Positions 6,948-16,078 are shown, numbered from the stretch's first letter. The stretch is 64,000 bases of DNA from JAICWP01 sp035278025 (GCA_035278025.1 DATEJK010000124.1:1-64000), one strand, 5' to 3'. A program made the numbers and translations. Notes: generated by a model not told the origin, from the letters alone.

Positions 6948-8351
6948 TCACTCTTGGGAAGCGTATTCCTTGAGCTTGCGGTAGAGCGTGGTCTTGCCGA
7001 TGCCCAAAAGCTTGGCCGCCATCAACTTGTCACCATTCAGTTGCTCGATGGTGCTCAAGATGGTCTTTTTCTCCACCTCGAGCATTGGGATGATTTTGTC
7101 CCGCACCTCGGTGCTGGAGGCGGCCTGTTGCGCGCTGCGGATAGGGCTGGGTAAATCGAATACATACAACACCGGCCCCGAACTCAGGGCGCAGGCCCGT
7201 TCCAGGCAGTTCTCCAATTCCCGCACATTACCTGGCCAATCGTAAGCCAGCATCAGCTTCAAAGCGTCATCGTTCAGGATTCGAGTGCTGCCGCCATCCC
7301 GCGACAGGCGCTCCAGAAAATAATTGGCCAGCAAAGGAATGTCTTGCCGCCGCTCGCGCAAGGGAGGAATGCGCAGGGTCAGGACGTTGAGGCGAAAATA
7401 CAAATCCCGGCGAAAGCTGCCCTGGGCTACGGCGTGCTCCAGGTCGCGATTGGTCGCTGCCAGGATGCGCACGTTGATGGCGGTGCTTTTGGTGCTGCCT
7501 ACCGCTCGAATCTCCTTTTCCTGAATGGCGCGCAGCAACTTGGCCTGCAAATCCACCGACAGTTCCGCGATCTCGTCCAGAAAAACCGTTCCTCCGTCGG
7601 CGATGGCCAGTAAGCCTTCCTTGGAATGCTGTGCCCCGGTGAATGCTCCCTTCACATAGCCGAATAGTTCGCTCTCGATCAGGGTGGGCACAAGCGAGCC
7701 GCAATCCACCGGGATGAAGGGCCGGTCGCGCAAGGGACCTGAAAAATGAATGGTACGGGCTACCAGTTCTTTTCCCGTGCCGCTCTCTCCCAAAATCAGC
7801 ACCGGATGGGTGCTGTGCGCCGCCTTGGAGATGATGCGATAGATTTTCTCCATCTCCGGCGCCCGTCCCACTATGTTGCCAAAACCCTGCTTGGACTTGA
7901 TCTTCTCCCGCAACATCCGGTTCTCGCTCTTCAGCTTCAGATGGGTGCTCACCCGATCCAGCAGGAGCTTCAATTCGTCCAGGCTGAAAGGCTTGGTCAC
8001 ATAGTCGTAAGCGCCATCTTTCATGGCCTGCACCGCCGACTGCACTGTGCCATAGCCGGTCACCAGCACCACCACCGCATCGGGCCGCTGGCTCTTAATG
8101 TGGTGCAGGGCTTCCAGTCCTCCCGCCCCGGGCAGGCGCAAGTCGAGCAGCACCACGTCCATGGGTTGCGCCTCCATGGCCCGATAGGCATGCTCGGCAG
8201 AATCGGCCACGAACGTGTTGAACCCAAGTATCTGGCCCACTTCCCGGCAAGCTTCCCGCACGGAACGCTCATCATCCACAATCAGCAGATTGAGAAAATT
8301 TGCCTTCTCGATCTGCGCCGGAGCCGGCGTTGCCGCTTCCGCTGTCAGCAT
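6948..8351 (-). CDS. NtrC-family sigma-54 response regulator
   Basis: The start ATG 8351 has AGGAGGAAGTC just upstream and overlaps the end of the kinase gene by 7 bases, a translationally coupled pair. The 467-residue protein has a receiver domain (LLIVDDERSVREAC; phospho-acceptor Asp in VVLLDLRLPG; Lys in TKPFS). A sigma-54 AAA+ domain follows (Walker A GESGTGKE, sigma-54 contact loop GAFTGA, Walker B GGTVFLDEIAEL), and the C-terminus has a Fis-type helix-turn-helix (KLMAAKLLGIGKTTLYRKL). It should activate RpoN-dependent promoters when phosphorylated by the hybrid kinase encoded immediately upstream. Targets are unknown; nearby exported-protein genes are candidates. Confidence 0.9.
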   Translation of the reverse strand: MLTAEAATPAPAQIEKANFLNLLIVDDERSVREACREVGQILGFNTFVADSAEHAYRAMEAQPMDVVLLDLRLPGAGGLEALHHIKSQRPDAVVVLVTGYGTVQSAVQAMKDGAYDYVTKPFSLDELKLLLDRVSTHLKLKSENRMLREKIKSKQGFGNIVGRAPEMEKIYRIISKAAHSTHPVLILGESGTGKELVARTIHFSGPLRDRPFIPVDCGSLVPTLIESELFGYVKGAFTGAQHSKEGLLAIADGGTVFLDEIAELSVDLQAKLLRAIQEKEIRAVGSTKSTAINVRILAATNRDLEHAVAQGSFRRDLYFRLNVLTLRIPPLRERRQDIPLLANYFLERLSRDGGSTRILNDDALKLMLAYDWPGNVRELENCLERACALSSGPVLYVFDLPSPIRSAQQAASSTEVRDKIIPMLEVEKKTILSTIEQLNGDKLMAAKLLGIGKTTLYRKLKEYASQE

Positions 8352-10348
8352 GACTTCCTCCTGGGGCTGCATTTGCCCGGTTTCTCTGTTACCCGACGGT
8401 TCCCTTCTCCGCACCCTTCCGCCGGACGCGGCCCCGCGTCCAGCGTCTCGCGCACTTTGCGCGCCAGTGCGCCTCCCGTAAACGGCTTGCGAAATATCCT
8501 GCTGTCCGGCGTCTCTTCCTGGCCCCGCGGCCCGTAGCCGGAAATGAACAGCACCTTGGCTTGTGGGTGCAGAGGTGCGATTTGCTGCGCCACCTCCTGA
8601 CCGTTTTTGCCCGGCATCACCATGTCCAGCAGGAGCAGATGAATTGCACCCTCGTGCCCCCGGGCCAACCGCAGGGCTTCTGCCCCATCCGCTGCCACCA
8701 GCACTTGATAACCGCAGTGGGCCAACACTTGTTCCACCGAGGTGCGCACGCGTTCGTCATCCTCCACCAGCAGCACCGTCTCCCGGCCCTCCAGCGAAGG
8801 ATGGTTGGGTGCCTCTGATCCTCGCCACTCCAGTTCCGCCTGCACCCGCGGCAGGAGTACCCGCAGGCGCGTCCCCTGGCCCAGCGCGCTCTCCACCACA
8901 ATGCCTCCCCGCGCCTGAGTAACGATCGCCTTCACCGTGGCCAGGCCCAGTCCCGTGCCCTGTCCCGGTTGCTTGGTGGTGAAAAATGCTTCGAACAGGT
9001 GAGCGCGGGTATTCTCGTCCATCCCGGTGCCGTTATCGGCGACCTCTAGAACCACGTAGTCTCCAGCCGGCACTCGGGCGGACTTGGCCGCGGTCGCATC
9101 CAGGGCGCAGTTGCTCAGCTTGAGGCTGACACGCCCGCCTTCGGGCAGAGCGTCGCGCGCGTTGAGCACCAGGTTGAGGATCACCTGCTGCATTTCCGCA
9201 GGATCGGCCTTGACGTGCCCCAGACCGGGCGCGCTGTGGACGGTAAGCTCAATCCGTTCCTCCACTAGCCTGGCCAGCAGGTCGCGCATATCCCCCACCA
9301 CCGTCTCCAGGGAGAGCACCTTGCTGTCGCTCACGTGCTGCCGCGCCACGAAGAGCAGCTTGCGGATGAGGTCGCAACCGTGTTCGCTGGCCAGCTGGAT
9401 TTCCCGCGCCCGCTGCCCACCAGGCTGCGATCTGAGTTCCACGGCCAGCAGGTCGGAAAGAATGCCAATGCCGGTCAGTAGATTGGCAAAATCGTGCGCT
9501 AGGCCGGCCACCAGCCGGCCCACCGCCTCGGTTTTTTGTGACTCGCGCAGCGCCTCCTCGGCGCGCTTGCGCTCGGTGATGTCCTCCACCATCTTGATCG
9601 CGAACTGCGGCTCTCCGCCTGGACCGCGCACCAGCGACACATTCAGCCGCGCCCACACGGTCTCGCCATTCCGGCGAAGGTAACGCTTTTCCAATTGGTA
9701 ACCGTCACGACGGCCGCTGGTCATTTCTCCGAACAGCCGCGTATCCTCCGCCACATCATCGGGATGGGTGATGGAGGCGAAGGGCATGCCCTGCAGCTCC
9801 TGGTGGCTGTAGCCCAGCATCTCCTCCAGGGCGCGGTTGCTCTCCGCCAGATTGCCCTTCAGGGTGAAGTGGCCAATGCCAATGGCCGCGGCCTCAAAGA
9901 TGGCGCGAAAACGGGCTTCGCCCTCGCGCGACACTCGCCGCCGCTCCGCCTGGCTTATATCGCGGGTGGTAATGACCAGAAACCGCCGCTGGTCCATCCA
10001 GAATTCCCGGCAGGAACTCTCCATCTGCAAGTACGAATTGTCCTTGCGCCGGCCCCGGAACTGGCATGCCGGGAAACCGCAGTTGAGAACCGGATTCCTC
10101 TCCTGACAGCTGGTGCAGGGACGATGTTTGGGCAAGAGATCGGCAAGCGGCCGCCCCTCCAGTTCACGGTTGGCGGCGTAACCGAATAGGCGGGTGTGGG
10201 CGGAATTGCACCAGATGATTTTGCCCGCTTCCACAATGCAGACCGCCTCCGGGCACGCGGCCAAAGCAGCACTCATGCAACGGCCGGCGGCCGGCAACAA
10301 TTCGCAAACGGATTCAGGGGCCGTACTCATGCAGCTACCCGGATGCAT
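8345..10348 (-). CDS. PAS-PAS hybrid histidine kinase with C-terminal receiver
   Basis: The protein is 667 residues from ATG 10348; ATG 10330 (MSTAPES) is an equally good start. There is no membrane span. The first PAS region lies at about 20-120 and includes several Cys and His (CTSCQ, FPACQF). The second PAS/PAC covers about 140-270 (FRAIFEAAAIGIGHF). The phospho-acceptor motif is GLAHDFANLL, the HATPase has DNGTGMDE and GTGLGLATVKA, and the C-terminal receiver has VLLVEDDE and LLLLDMVMPGKNG. It is predicted to be a soluble sensor kinase feeding the NtrC regulator, whose gene overlaps its end by 7 bases. The cysteines in the first PAS could bind a metal or report redox state, which is speculative. 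Confidence 0.88.
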   Translation of the reverse strand: MHPGSCMSTAPESVCELLPAAGRCMSAALAACPEAVCIVEAGKIIWCNSAHTRLFGYAANRELEGRPLADLLPKHRPCTSCQERNPVLNCGFPACQFRGRRKDNSYLQMESSCREFWMDQRRFLVITTRDISQAERRRVSREGEARFRAIFEAAAIGIGHFTLKGNLAESNRALEEMLGYSHQELQGMPFASITHPDDVAEDTRLFGEMTSGRRDGYQLEKRYLRRNGETVWARLNVSLVRGPGGEPQFAIKMVEDITERKRAEEALRESQKTEAVGRLVAGLAHDFANLLTGIGILSDLLAVELRSQPGGQRAREIQLASEHGCDLIRKLLFVARQHVSDSKVLSLETVVGDMRDLLARLVEERIELTVHSAPGLGHVKADPAEMQQVILNLVLNARDALPEGGRVSLKLSNCALDATAAKSARVPAGDYVVLEVADNGTGMDENTRAHLFEAFFTTKQPGQGTGLGLATVKAIVTQARGGIVVESALGQGTRLRVLLPRVQAELEWRGSEAPNHPSLEGRETVLLVEDDERVRTSVEQVLAHCGYQVLVAADGAEALRLARGHEGAIHLLLLDMVMPGKNGQEVAQQIAPLHPQAKVLFISGYGPRGQEETPDSRIFRKPFTGGALARKVRETLDAGPRPAEGCGEGNRRVTEKPGKCSPRRKSC

Positions 10349-10762
10349 TCAGCATTCCGTTTTGAAACACTCCGGTAATGCTTGCCAGGGCAGGCGCTTG
10401 AGGGGCTAACAGCGGACCATCAACAAAACCGGGTCAGGTGATGTTCCCAAAATGGAAAGCCAGCGAATCGGTCTTTCACCCGGCGAGTGCTTCCAAGCCT
10501 CGCTTGTTCAGCATGATGCCAGTACGGGAGCAGTATGAAACTCGGTCAGCTCCGGAAGAGTTCTAAAAATTTATTTCTCCCAAAATTGGAAGATATTAGA
10601 AACGTTAGACTTGGCCTAGTGCCTCCAGCACGCCCTTGCAATTCCTTTGTGTCATGTTTCCCGTTTCGGGTAAGTGATTCCTCTCACCCCACTCTGTGAC
10701 ACTGGCGGAGAGGTGTCATATGCCGGTCTGGTGTTAGCTTCAGGCGAGAGAATAGCCGGGGT
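10349..10762. other. Intergenic region upstream of the hybrid kinase
   Basis: No gene is visible in this stretch. It should hold the promoter of the kinase/NtrC operon, but I find no sigma-54 type GG-N10-GC element in the right orientation. The one clear structure is an inverted repeat, TGACAC (10697-10702) and GTGTCA (10713-10718), 10 bases apart, which could be an operator. Confidence 0.5.
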
Positions 10763-10765
10763 AAA

Positions 10766-10794
10766 CAAAAAAGGCGCGGCAAAGAGCCGCGCCT
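10766..10794 (-). terminator. Rho-independent terminator of the lipoprotein gene
   Basis: On the minus strand, AGGCGCGGC and GCCGCGCCT form a perfect 9-base-pair stem around a 5-base loop (10772-10794), followed by a run of six T. It lies 22 bases after the stop of the gene ending at 10817. Confidence 0.9.
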
Positions 10795-10816
10795 ATGTCC
10801 TACTCTTTGGGATCTC

Positions 10817-11518
10817 CTAGCTCTTGCTGGTGGTGAGCGACTGATTCAGGCGGAACGTCAACCGGCGCTCCGGGCCAAAGCCAACATCCTGCTTGCCCGT
10901 GGCATAAGCCGCGCCCGTGCCTGCGCCCGCGCCCACGGCACTGCCGATAAGGGCCCCTTTGCCGCCGCCGGCCAAGGCGCCAATTAACGCGCCCGCGCCC
11001 GCGCCGCCGCCGATCATTTCCAGGTTGCGCTTTTTGTGTGACTTCCCAGCCAAAGAGATGCTGGAAGTGTCAACCGGCATGTTCTTGCCGTGCATGTGCA
11101 CCGAAGCCAGGGTGATGCGCAGGTATGCCGGCTTGTGCAGGCGTCCGCCCTTATTGGCGGCAACCACTCGTCCCGTCACATTGGCGCCGCGGGGAATCAT
11201 GGTTTCGCCTTTCACCACTACGGGCTCATCCACTACCGCGTCAAAGGTATCGCCGGATTGCGCGCTGGCGCTGCTCACTTCCGATTGCAGGCGTACCGTA
11301 AGCGGCGTTCCCGCGGGAATAACGAGTCTGGCCGGCGCCAGGTAACGGCTTGGCATGGCGCTGCTGCTGTCACTTGCGCTGCTGCTGCCGTCATTGCTGC
11401 TGCTGTTGCCGGCACCGTTGTCACTGTTATCCGCATTGGCGGAGGGCGCCTTGCTGCAGCCCACGGCCAAAGCCAGCGCCAACAACACCGGAATAATCGT
11501 TATCACCAACTTCTTCAT
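10817..11518 (-). CDS. Lipoprotein with TrbI/VirB10-like beta domain and glycine zipper
   Basis: The protein is 233 residues. It opens with a lipoprotein signal peptide whose lipobox is LAVGC (Cys21), then a Ser/Asn-rich linker. The domain at about 65-165 has GTPLTVRLQSEVSS, GDTFDAVV, IPRGANVTGRVVAA; the arrangement resembles the barrel repeat of TrbI/VirB10-type proteins. A glycine zipper follows at about 170-205 (GGGAGAGALIGALAGG), which may insert into or pack against a membrane. The neighbouring protein encoded at 11789-12562 has the same central domain. A sigma-54-like promoter lies 47-62 bases upstream of the start and a strong terminator follows. The role is unknown, probably in the outer envelope. 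Confidence 0.78.
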   Translation of the reverse strand: MKKLVITIIPVLLALALAVGCSKAPSANADNSDNGAGNSSSNDGSSSASDSSSAMPSRYLAPARLVIPAGTPLTVRLQSEVSSASAQSGDTFDAVVDEPVVVKGETMIPRGANVTGRVVAANKGGRLHKPAYLRITLASVHMHGKNMPVDTSSISLAGKSHKKRNLEMIGGGAGAGALIGALAGGGKGALIGSAVGAGAGTGAAYATGKQDVGFGPERRLTFRLNQSLTTSKS

Positions 11519-11564
11519 CTGCTTGAACCTCCCTCAGGAAATACCCAGACTGCCCATTTTTCCG

Positions 11565-11580
11565 GGCACCTGAATTGCCA
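11565..11580 (-). promoter_or_regulatory. Candidate sigma-54 promoter for the lipoprotein gene
   Basis: The minus strand reads TGGCAATTCAGGTGCC here. The GG and GC pairs are exactly 10 bases apart, as required for -24/-12 elements; TGGCA matches the consensus fully and GTGC differs by one base from TTGC. The predicted transcript start is about 36 bases upstream of the gene. Two NtrC-type activators are encoded nearby. The last bases of each half are weaker than consensus. Confidence 0.45.
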
Positions 11581-11729
11581 CCTGGCAACAAAATCAGCTA
11601 CTTACAATCTGTTCCGCCACTTTTCCAAAGCCGGGAACGTGGAGTTGCCTCATTAACGGCCTGGCGGATGAGGAATCCAGCCTGACAGCTGTGGCCATGA
11701 TCGGCAAGTTACTTTGGATAAAGACACTT

Positions 11730-11767
11730 AAGGCCGGTGGGACTCGTTCTCCCGACCGGCCTTTTTT
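11730..11767. terminator. Hairpin terminator, strongest in the plus direction
   Basis: AAGGCCGGT (11730-11738) and ACCGGCCTT (11755-11763) pair perfectly; a further GGG/CCC pair extends the stem with one bulged base around a 9-base loop. The run of six T lies on the plus side (11762-11767). The gene ending at 11789 is on the minus strand, where the following sequence is only moderately T-rich. It may work in both directions, or end an unannotated plus-strand transcript. Confidence 0.7.
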
Positions 11768-11788
11768 CTGATAAATGGATTGGCGCTT

Positions 11789-12562
11789 CTACTGGCCCAT
11801 AACTCGCAGCACCAGCAGCGTCCCTCCATCCAGTTTCACGTTTCCTTTGGAGGAACTAATGACCGAACCCTCGGTCGGTGAGGCTTGCGGGCTGAGAGTC
11901 AGATTGGGAAGGCCAATTGCGCCGCGGGAATTGGCGTTGATCGCCGGTGCTCCCCCTCCCCCCTGCTGCTCGGCGGGCCCGCCCATGTTGCCGCCTCCCA
12001 TGTCCCCGGTTCGTCCGGGAGATGCGCCACCCATGGTCCTGCCACCGCTGCCGCCCGGGCCCATGCCAGGCTGCGCCCCGCCCATGGTGCCGCCTCCAGG
12101 CTCTCCTCCCTGGGCTTCAGGGGCACCGCCGGACTGGTCCATCATGGCCGAAGGTTGTGGCTTGGCCAGCGCCTGGATGGCGGCGTGTATTCCGATTTCC
12201 TTGCTTTCCTTGCCGTGTTTGGCTTCCACTCTGTCGAAAATTACGCCCAGGGTGGATTGCGGCTCCTGTTTCGTGGCCGCCTTCACTTGGGTGACACGGC
12301 CAACCAGCTTGGCTCCCCGGGGAATCACAATGTTGCCGTTATTGTCGCGTAGATCGGCCAGCGATTTAGCCACTACTTCCTGGCCTACCTTGGCCTTCTT
12401 GGCATCAATGCCTTTGCTCAATTCCGCGCCCAGCACGGTTCCAGGTGCCAGCGTCGGTTCGGCTTGTGGCGCCGCCTGGGCTGCAGGCGGAGCCTGCTGC
12501 GCCAGCGCCACCGCCCACGTCAGCAGCATCGCCGCCAGCGCATACATCAAGCTTCTTTGCAT
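11789..12562 (-). CDS. Exported protein with TrbI-like domain and Gly/Met/Pro-rich region
   Basis: Start ATG 12562 is chosen because GAGGAGG lies at ideal distance; the ATG six bases earlier is too close. The 257-residue product has a signal peptide at about 1-22 (MQRSLMYALAAML, ending VALAQ). The domain at about 35-140 reads GTVLGAELSKGIDAKKAKVGQEV and IPRGAKLVGRVTQVKAA, the same pattern as the lipoprotein encoded at 10817-11518. A low-complexity stretch rich in Gly, Met and Pro follows at about 150-215, then a short conserved tail. A hairpin terminator lies 22 bases beyond the stop. Probably an envelope protein; function unknown. Confidence 0.75.
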   Translation of the reverse strand: MQRSLMYALAAMLLTWAVALAQQAPPAAQAAPQAEPTLAPGTVLGAELSKGIDAKKAKVGQEVVAKSLADLRDNNGNIVIPRGAKLVGRVTQVKAATKQEPQSTLGVIFDRVEAKHGKESKEIGIHAAIQALAKPQPSAMMDQSGGAPEAQGGEPGGGTMGGAQPGMGPGGSGGRTMGGASPGRTGDMGGGNMGGPAEQQGGGGAPAINANSRGAIGLPNLTLSPQASPTEGSVISSSKGNVKLDGGTLLVLRVMGQ

Positions 12563-12736
12563 AAACATCCTCCTCGAGACTTTCATCCTGAGATGCGCGT
12601 ATCCTCTGCTACGCTGTAGCCCTGAGCCGCCCAATTTACTCTCCTGCAAAGCCCACGTTTCGGGCCCTGCGCAACCTGACTGGTGCCGGCCTTCTTGCAG
12701 GCCCGGCGTAAAACCCGGAATAATGGAAGGATAGCT

Positions 12737-14137
12737 ATGACGCCGGAAAAGGTACTTATCGTCGAGGATGAAGAAAACGAGCGAGTCGGTCTGGCCGAAC
12801 TCATTTCCGGGTGGGGCTACCGCACGGAGACGGCCCGTGACGGCCTGGAAGGCCTGGAGAGTGTGGAACTGTTCTCCCCTGGCATCGTTCTCACCGACCT
12901 CAAGATGCCGCGCATGGACGGCATGGAACTGCTTGCCAAGCTGGCGGAGCGCACCGAGAGCATTGCCGTGATTGTGGTGACCGCGCAGGGCACCATCGAG
13001 AGCGCGGTGCAGGCGATGCAGATTGGCGCCTTCAACTACATCCAGAAGCCTATTGATTTCAATCGCCTGCGCAGCATTCTGCAGAACGCCGCCGAACTGC
13101 GCCGCACGCGCACGGAACTGGAGGTCACCCGCCGCCAGTTGCGCAACAAGGGCGCTTTAGGTTCGCTGGTGGGCAGTTCAAAGAAAATGCAGGAGGTGTT
13201 TCACCTGGTGGAGATGGTTTCGCCCAGCACCGCCTCCGTGCTCATCACCGGCGAAAGCGGCACCGGCAAGGAACTGGTGGCGCGCACCATTCACGACCTC
13301 AGCCCGCGCAAGAACAAGCCTTTCATCGCCATCAACTGCGCGGCCATTCCTGAGACCCTGATTGAAAGCGAAATTTTCGGCCACGAAAAAGGAGCCTTTA
13401 CCGGAGCCATGGAACGCCGCGTAGGCTGCTTCGAGCTGGCTGAAGGCGGCACCCTGCTGCTGGACGAAATCGGTGAGATGCCGGTAGCCACACAAGCCAA
13501 GCTGCTGCGCGTGCTGGAAGACCGCAAGCTGCGCCGCCTGGGCAGCAAGGTGGAAACCACGGTGGATGTGCGCGTGCTCGCCGCCACCAATAAGGTGCCG
13601 GAAGAGGCGGTGGCCAGCGGCCAGCTGCGCAATGACCTTTACTACCGCCTGAACGTTTTCAATATTCACATGCCGCCGCTGCGCGAGCACAAGGAGGATC
13701 TGCCCGACCTGGTGCAGTCGCTGATCGGCGACATGAACTCCAAGCACAACCGCAACGTGCAGATGCTCAGCGATGCGGTCATGAACCTGTTCCAGGGATA
13801 TTCCTGGCCGGGAAACGTGCGCGAGTTGCGCAATACCCTGGAGCGCGCGGTCATTGTCTGCGAGGCTTCGGTCATTGAGACCAAGCACCTGCCCCCGGGT
13901 TTCGGCCATGCTCCGGCGCGCGCCGCCGCCATGGACCCCAACGCCCTGCATCTGGGAGTGGGGACCACGGTGGAAGAAGCCGAACGGCAGCTAATCATGA
14001 AGACGCTGGAATCCACCAACAACAACAAAACCCGCGCCGCTGAAATTCTCGGCATCAGCCTGAAAACCCTGCATAATAAGCTCAAGGAATATGGGGCTGC
14101 GGCCACGGCGGGCACGGCCGCGGAGAGCAATGTCTGA
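12737..14137 (+). CDS. NtrC-family sigma-54 response regulator
   Basis: ATG 12737 follows GGAAGG; the frame is open further up but homology begins at MTPEKVLIVEDEENE. The 466-residue protein has a receiver (phospho-acceptor Asp in GIVLTDLKMPRMDG, Lys in QKPIDF), an AAA+ domain (GESGTGKE, GAFTGA, GGTLLLDEIGEM, R-finger region LREHKEDLPDL) and a C-terminal Fis-type helix-turn-helix (RAAEILGISLKTLHNKL). It is followed 75 bases later by a histidine kinase gene, its likely partner. It is transcribed divergently from the exported-protein gene at 11789-12562, which could be a target. Confidence 0.9.
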   Translation: MTPEKVLIVEDEENERVGLAELISGWGYRTETARDGLEGLESVELFSPGIVLTDLKMPRMDGMELLAKLAERTESIAVIVVTAQGTIESAVQAMQIGAFNYIQKPIDFNRLRSILQNAAELRRTRTELEVTRRQLRNKGALGSLVGSSKKMQEVFHLVEMVSPSTASVLITGESGTGKELVARTIHDLSPRKNKPFIAINCAAIPETLIESEIFGHEKGAFTGAMERRVGCFELAEGGTLLLDEIGEMPVATQAKLLRVLEDRKLRRLGSKVETTVDVRVLAATNKVPEEAVASGQLRNDLYYRLNVFNIHMPPLREHKEDLPDLVQSLIGDMNSKHNRNVQMLSDAVMNLFQGYSWPGNVRELRNTLERAVIVCEASVIETKHLPPGFGHAPARAAAMDPNALHLGVGTTVEEAERQLIMKTLESTNNNKTRAAEILGISLKTLHNKLKEYGAAATAGTAAESNV

Positions 14138-14212
14138 CAGGGTAGCGCCGGCGTCCCGCCGGCCGTCGCGCGGGCGTCTTGCTGGCGTCGCCGGCCAGAC
14201 AGAATAACTTTC

Positions 14213-16078
14213 ATGCGTCTCAAGACCAAACTGGTGCTGGCCATCACCGGCATGATCGTGGCCCTGGTGGTGCTGTTCTCCTATATCTACATCTCCCAGC
14301 TTCTGCACCAGCGCATTATCGCCGCCTACGATACCGCCACCCTGCTCAGCCGCGAACTGCAGGATGCGGCCACCGATGCCCAACCCGACTTCAGCGACAC
14401 GCGCGTGGACACCAGCAATCCCGACGCGGTGCGGGCGGCGCTGATTGAAACTCTGCAGACCGATCCCAACCTCAACACCTTTCTCGACTCCATTGTGGCC
14501 AACTCGCCCATCATTTACGACGCGGCCATCGCCGGCCAGGACAACCAGGCAATCCTCGATACCGACCCCAATCTGATCGGCAGGCCTTTGTCCGACCGTC
14601 CCGACCTGGCGCAGGTGCGCGACGCCAGCTTTCGCCGGCAAATTCGTCTGGTCTTCAGCGCGCCCCGGGTGTACGAGGTGCGCATGCCCCTGCAGCTGAA
14701 TGGGGCGGCTTTCGGCAGCACCCGGGTGGGTGTTTCCACGGTGTTTTTGAAAAATGAGATCCAGCCGCACCTGCACCGCGCCATTGTGATCTCGGTCAGC
14801 GCCATTCTGATTTCCCTGATTCTGGCCGCCGGCTTGTCCAACCTGGCGCTCTCGCCCCTGGTCCGCATCAGCCAGCGCCTGGACAGCGTCAGCGCCGGCG
14901 AGACCGAAGCACTGCACGAAGACGAACAGCGGCAGGATGAATACGGGCTGGTCACCCTCAAAATCGCGCATTTGGGCCGGCAGATGCGGGACGTCAAAGA
15001 AGTTTTCTCCGCCCTCAAGGACAATCTGGACCAGATCATGGCCACCCTGCAGGACGGCCTGATGCTGTTCACCCGCGACTCGCGCGTGGTGCTGGTGAGC
15101 GCTTCGGCGGAGCGCTTTGTGGGCCGGCCACGCAGCGAAATCCTGGGCCGCAACCTGAACGACGTGTTTGCCGAGTCCACCCGCCTGGGCCACGTGGTGC
15201 TGGAGTCCTTCCGCTCCCGCCGCCCGCTCAACCAGGGCGAAGTGGAGGGGGAAAACGGCCGCCGTATCCAGGTTTCGGTGGACTTCATCCAGGAAGGCGG
15301 CGAGCAGATCGGCGCCCTGCTGGTGATGCGCGATGCCGAATCGGTGCGCCGCATCGAAGATGAAATCGAGCTTTCCCGCCGCCTCTCCGCCATTGGCCGC
15401 CTCACCTCGGGCGTGGCCCACGAGGTGAAGAATCCCATTAACGCCATCGTGGTGCACCTGGAGGTGCTGCGCCAGAAGATGCAGCAGATTGACCCTGACA
15501 CCAAGCGCCACATGGACGTGATCGGCAGCGAAATCCAGCGCCTCGACCGCGTGGTGCAGACACTGGTGGACTTCACCCGCCCGGTGGAATTACGCCTGGG
15601 TGAATTGGATCTGCGCAAGCTGCTGGAGGATGTGGCGGTGCTGGCCGCCCCCGAGGCCGAGCGCCATGGTGTGATCATCGTCCGCGACCTGCCCCCGGAG
15701 GAACTGTCGGTCAGCGTGGACTCCGACCTGGTCAAGCAGGCGCTGCTGAACGTGGTCATCAACGGCGTGCAGGCGATGCCGGATGGCGGCACGCTCACCG
15801 TTACCGCCACCCGCGCCAACGGCTCTGCCGCAGTGGACATTCGCGACCAGGGCCCCGGCATTCCCGCCGATGTGCGCGACAAGATCTTCAATCTTTACTT
15901 CACTACCAAGAAGTCGGGCAGCGGCATCGGTCTGCCCATGACTTACCGCATCATGCAACTGCACCACGGCGATATTGAGTTTGACTCGACGGAAAACCAG
16001 GGCACCACCTTCCACCTCACTTTTCCCCTGCTGCAGGCGGCGCCCGAACCGGCCCCCGAAGTGGTTTCGGAAGCCTGA
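14213..16078 (+). CDS. Membrane sensor histidine kinase (HAMP-PAS-HisKA-HATPase)
   Basis: The protein is 621 residues. Membrane spans lie at about 8-28 (LVLAITGMIVALVVLFSYIY) and about 190-215 (VISVSAILISLILAAGLS), with an extracytoplasmic sensor between them. A HAMP linker covers about 215-270 and a PAS domain about 275-380 (LDQIMATLQDGLMLF). The phospho-acceptor motif is GVAHEVKNPINAI, and the HATPase has DQGPGIPADVRDKIF and GSGIGLPMTYRIMQ. It probably senses an envelope signal and phosphorylates the upstream NtrC regulator. The ATPase lid resembles NtrB/PrsK-type kinases. Confidence 0.9.
   Translation: MRLKTKLVLAITGMIVALVVLFSYIYISQLLHQRIIAAYDTATLLSRELQDAATDAQPDFSDTRVDTSNPDAVRAALIETLQTDPNLNTFLDSIVANSPIIYDAAIAGQDNQAILDTDPNLIGRPLSDRPDLAQVRDASFRRQIRLVFSAPRVYEVRMPLQLNGAAFGSTRVGVSTVFLKNEIQPHLHRAIVISVSAILISLILAAGLSNLALSPLVRISQRLDSVSAGETEALHEDEQRQDEYGLVTLKIAHLGRQMRDVKEVFSALKDNLDQIMATLQDGLMLFTRDSRVVLVSASAERFVGRPRSEILGRNLNDVFAESTRLGHVVLESFRSRRPLNQGEVEGENGRRIQVSVDFIQEGGEQIGALLVMRDAESVRRIEDEIELSRRLSAIGRLTSGVAHEVKNPINAIVVHLEVLRQKMQQIDPDTKRHMDVIGSEIQRLDRVVQTLVDFTRPVELRLGELDLRKLLEDVAVLAAPEAERHGVIIVRDLPPEELSVSVDSDLVKQALLNVVINGVQAMPDGGTLTVTATRANGSAAVDIRDQGPGIPADVRDKIFNLYFTTKKSGSGIGLPMTYRIMQLHHGDIEFDSTENQGTTFHLTFPLLQAAPEPAPEVVSEA

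Noticed and set aside
10610..10660. Sigma-54 promoter around AGCACGCCCTTGCAA
   Set aside because: The spacing between the two elements is one base short, the first pair is AG instead of GG, and it points away from the kinase gene.
13991..15891. Large minus-strand frames opposite the sensor kinase
   Set aside because: They overlap a kinase with all catalytic motifs and look like codon-position shadows.
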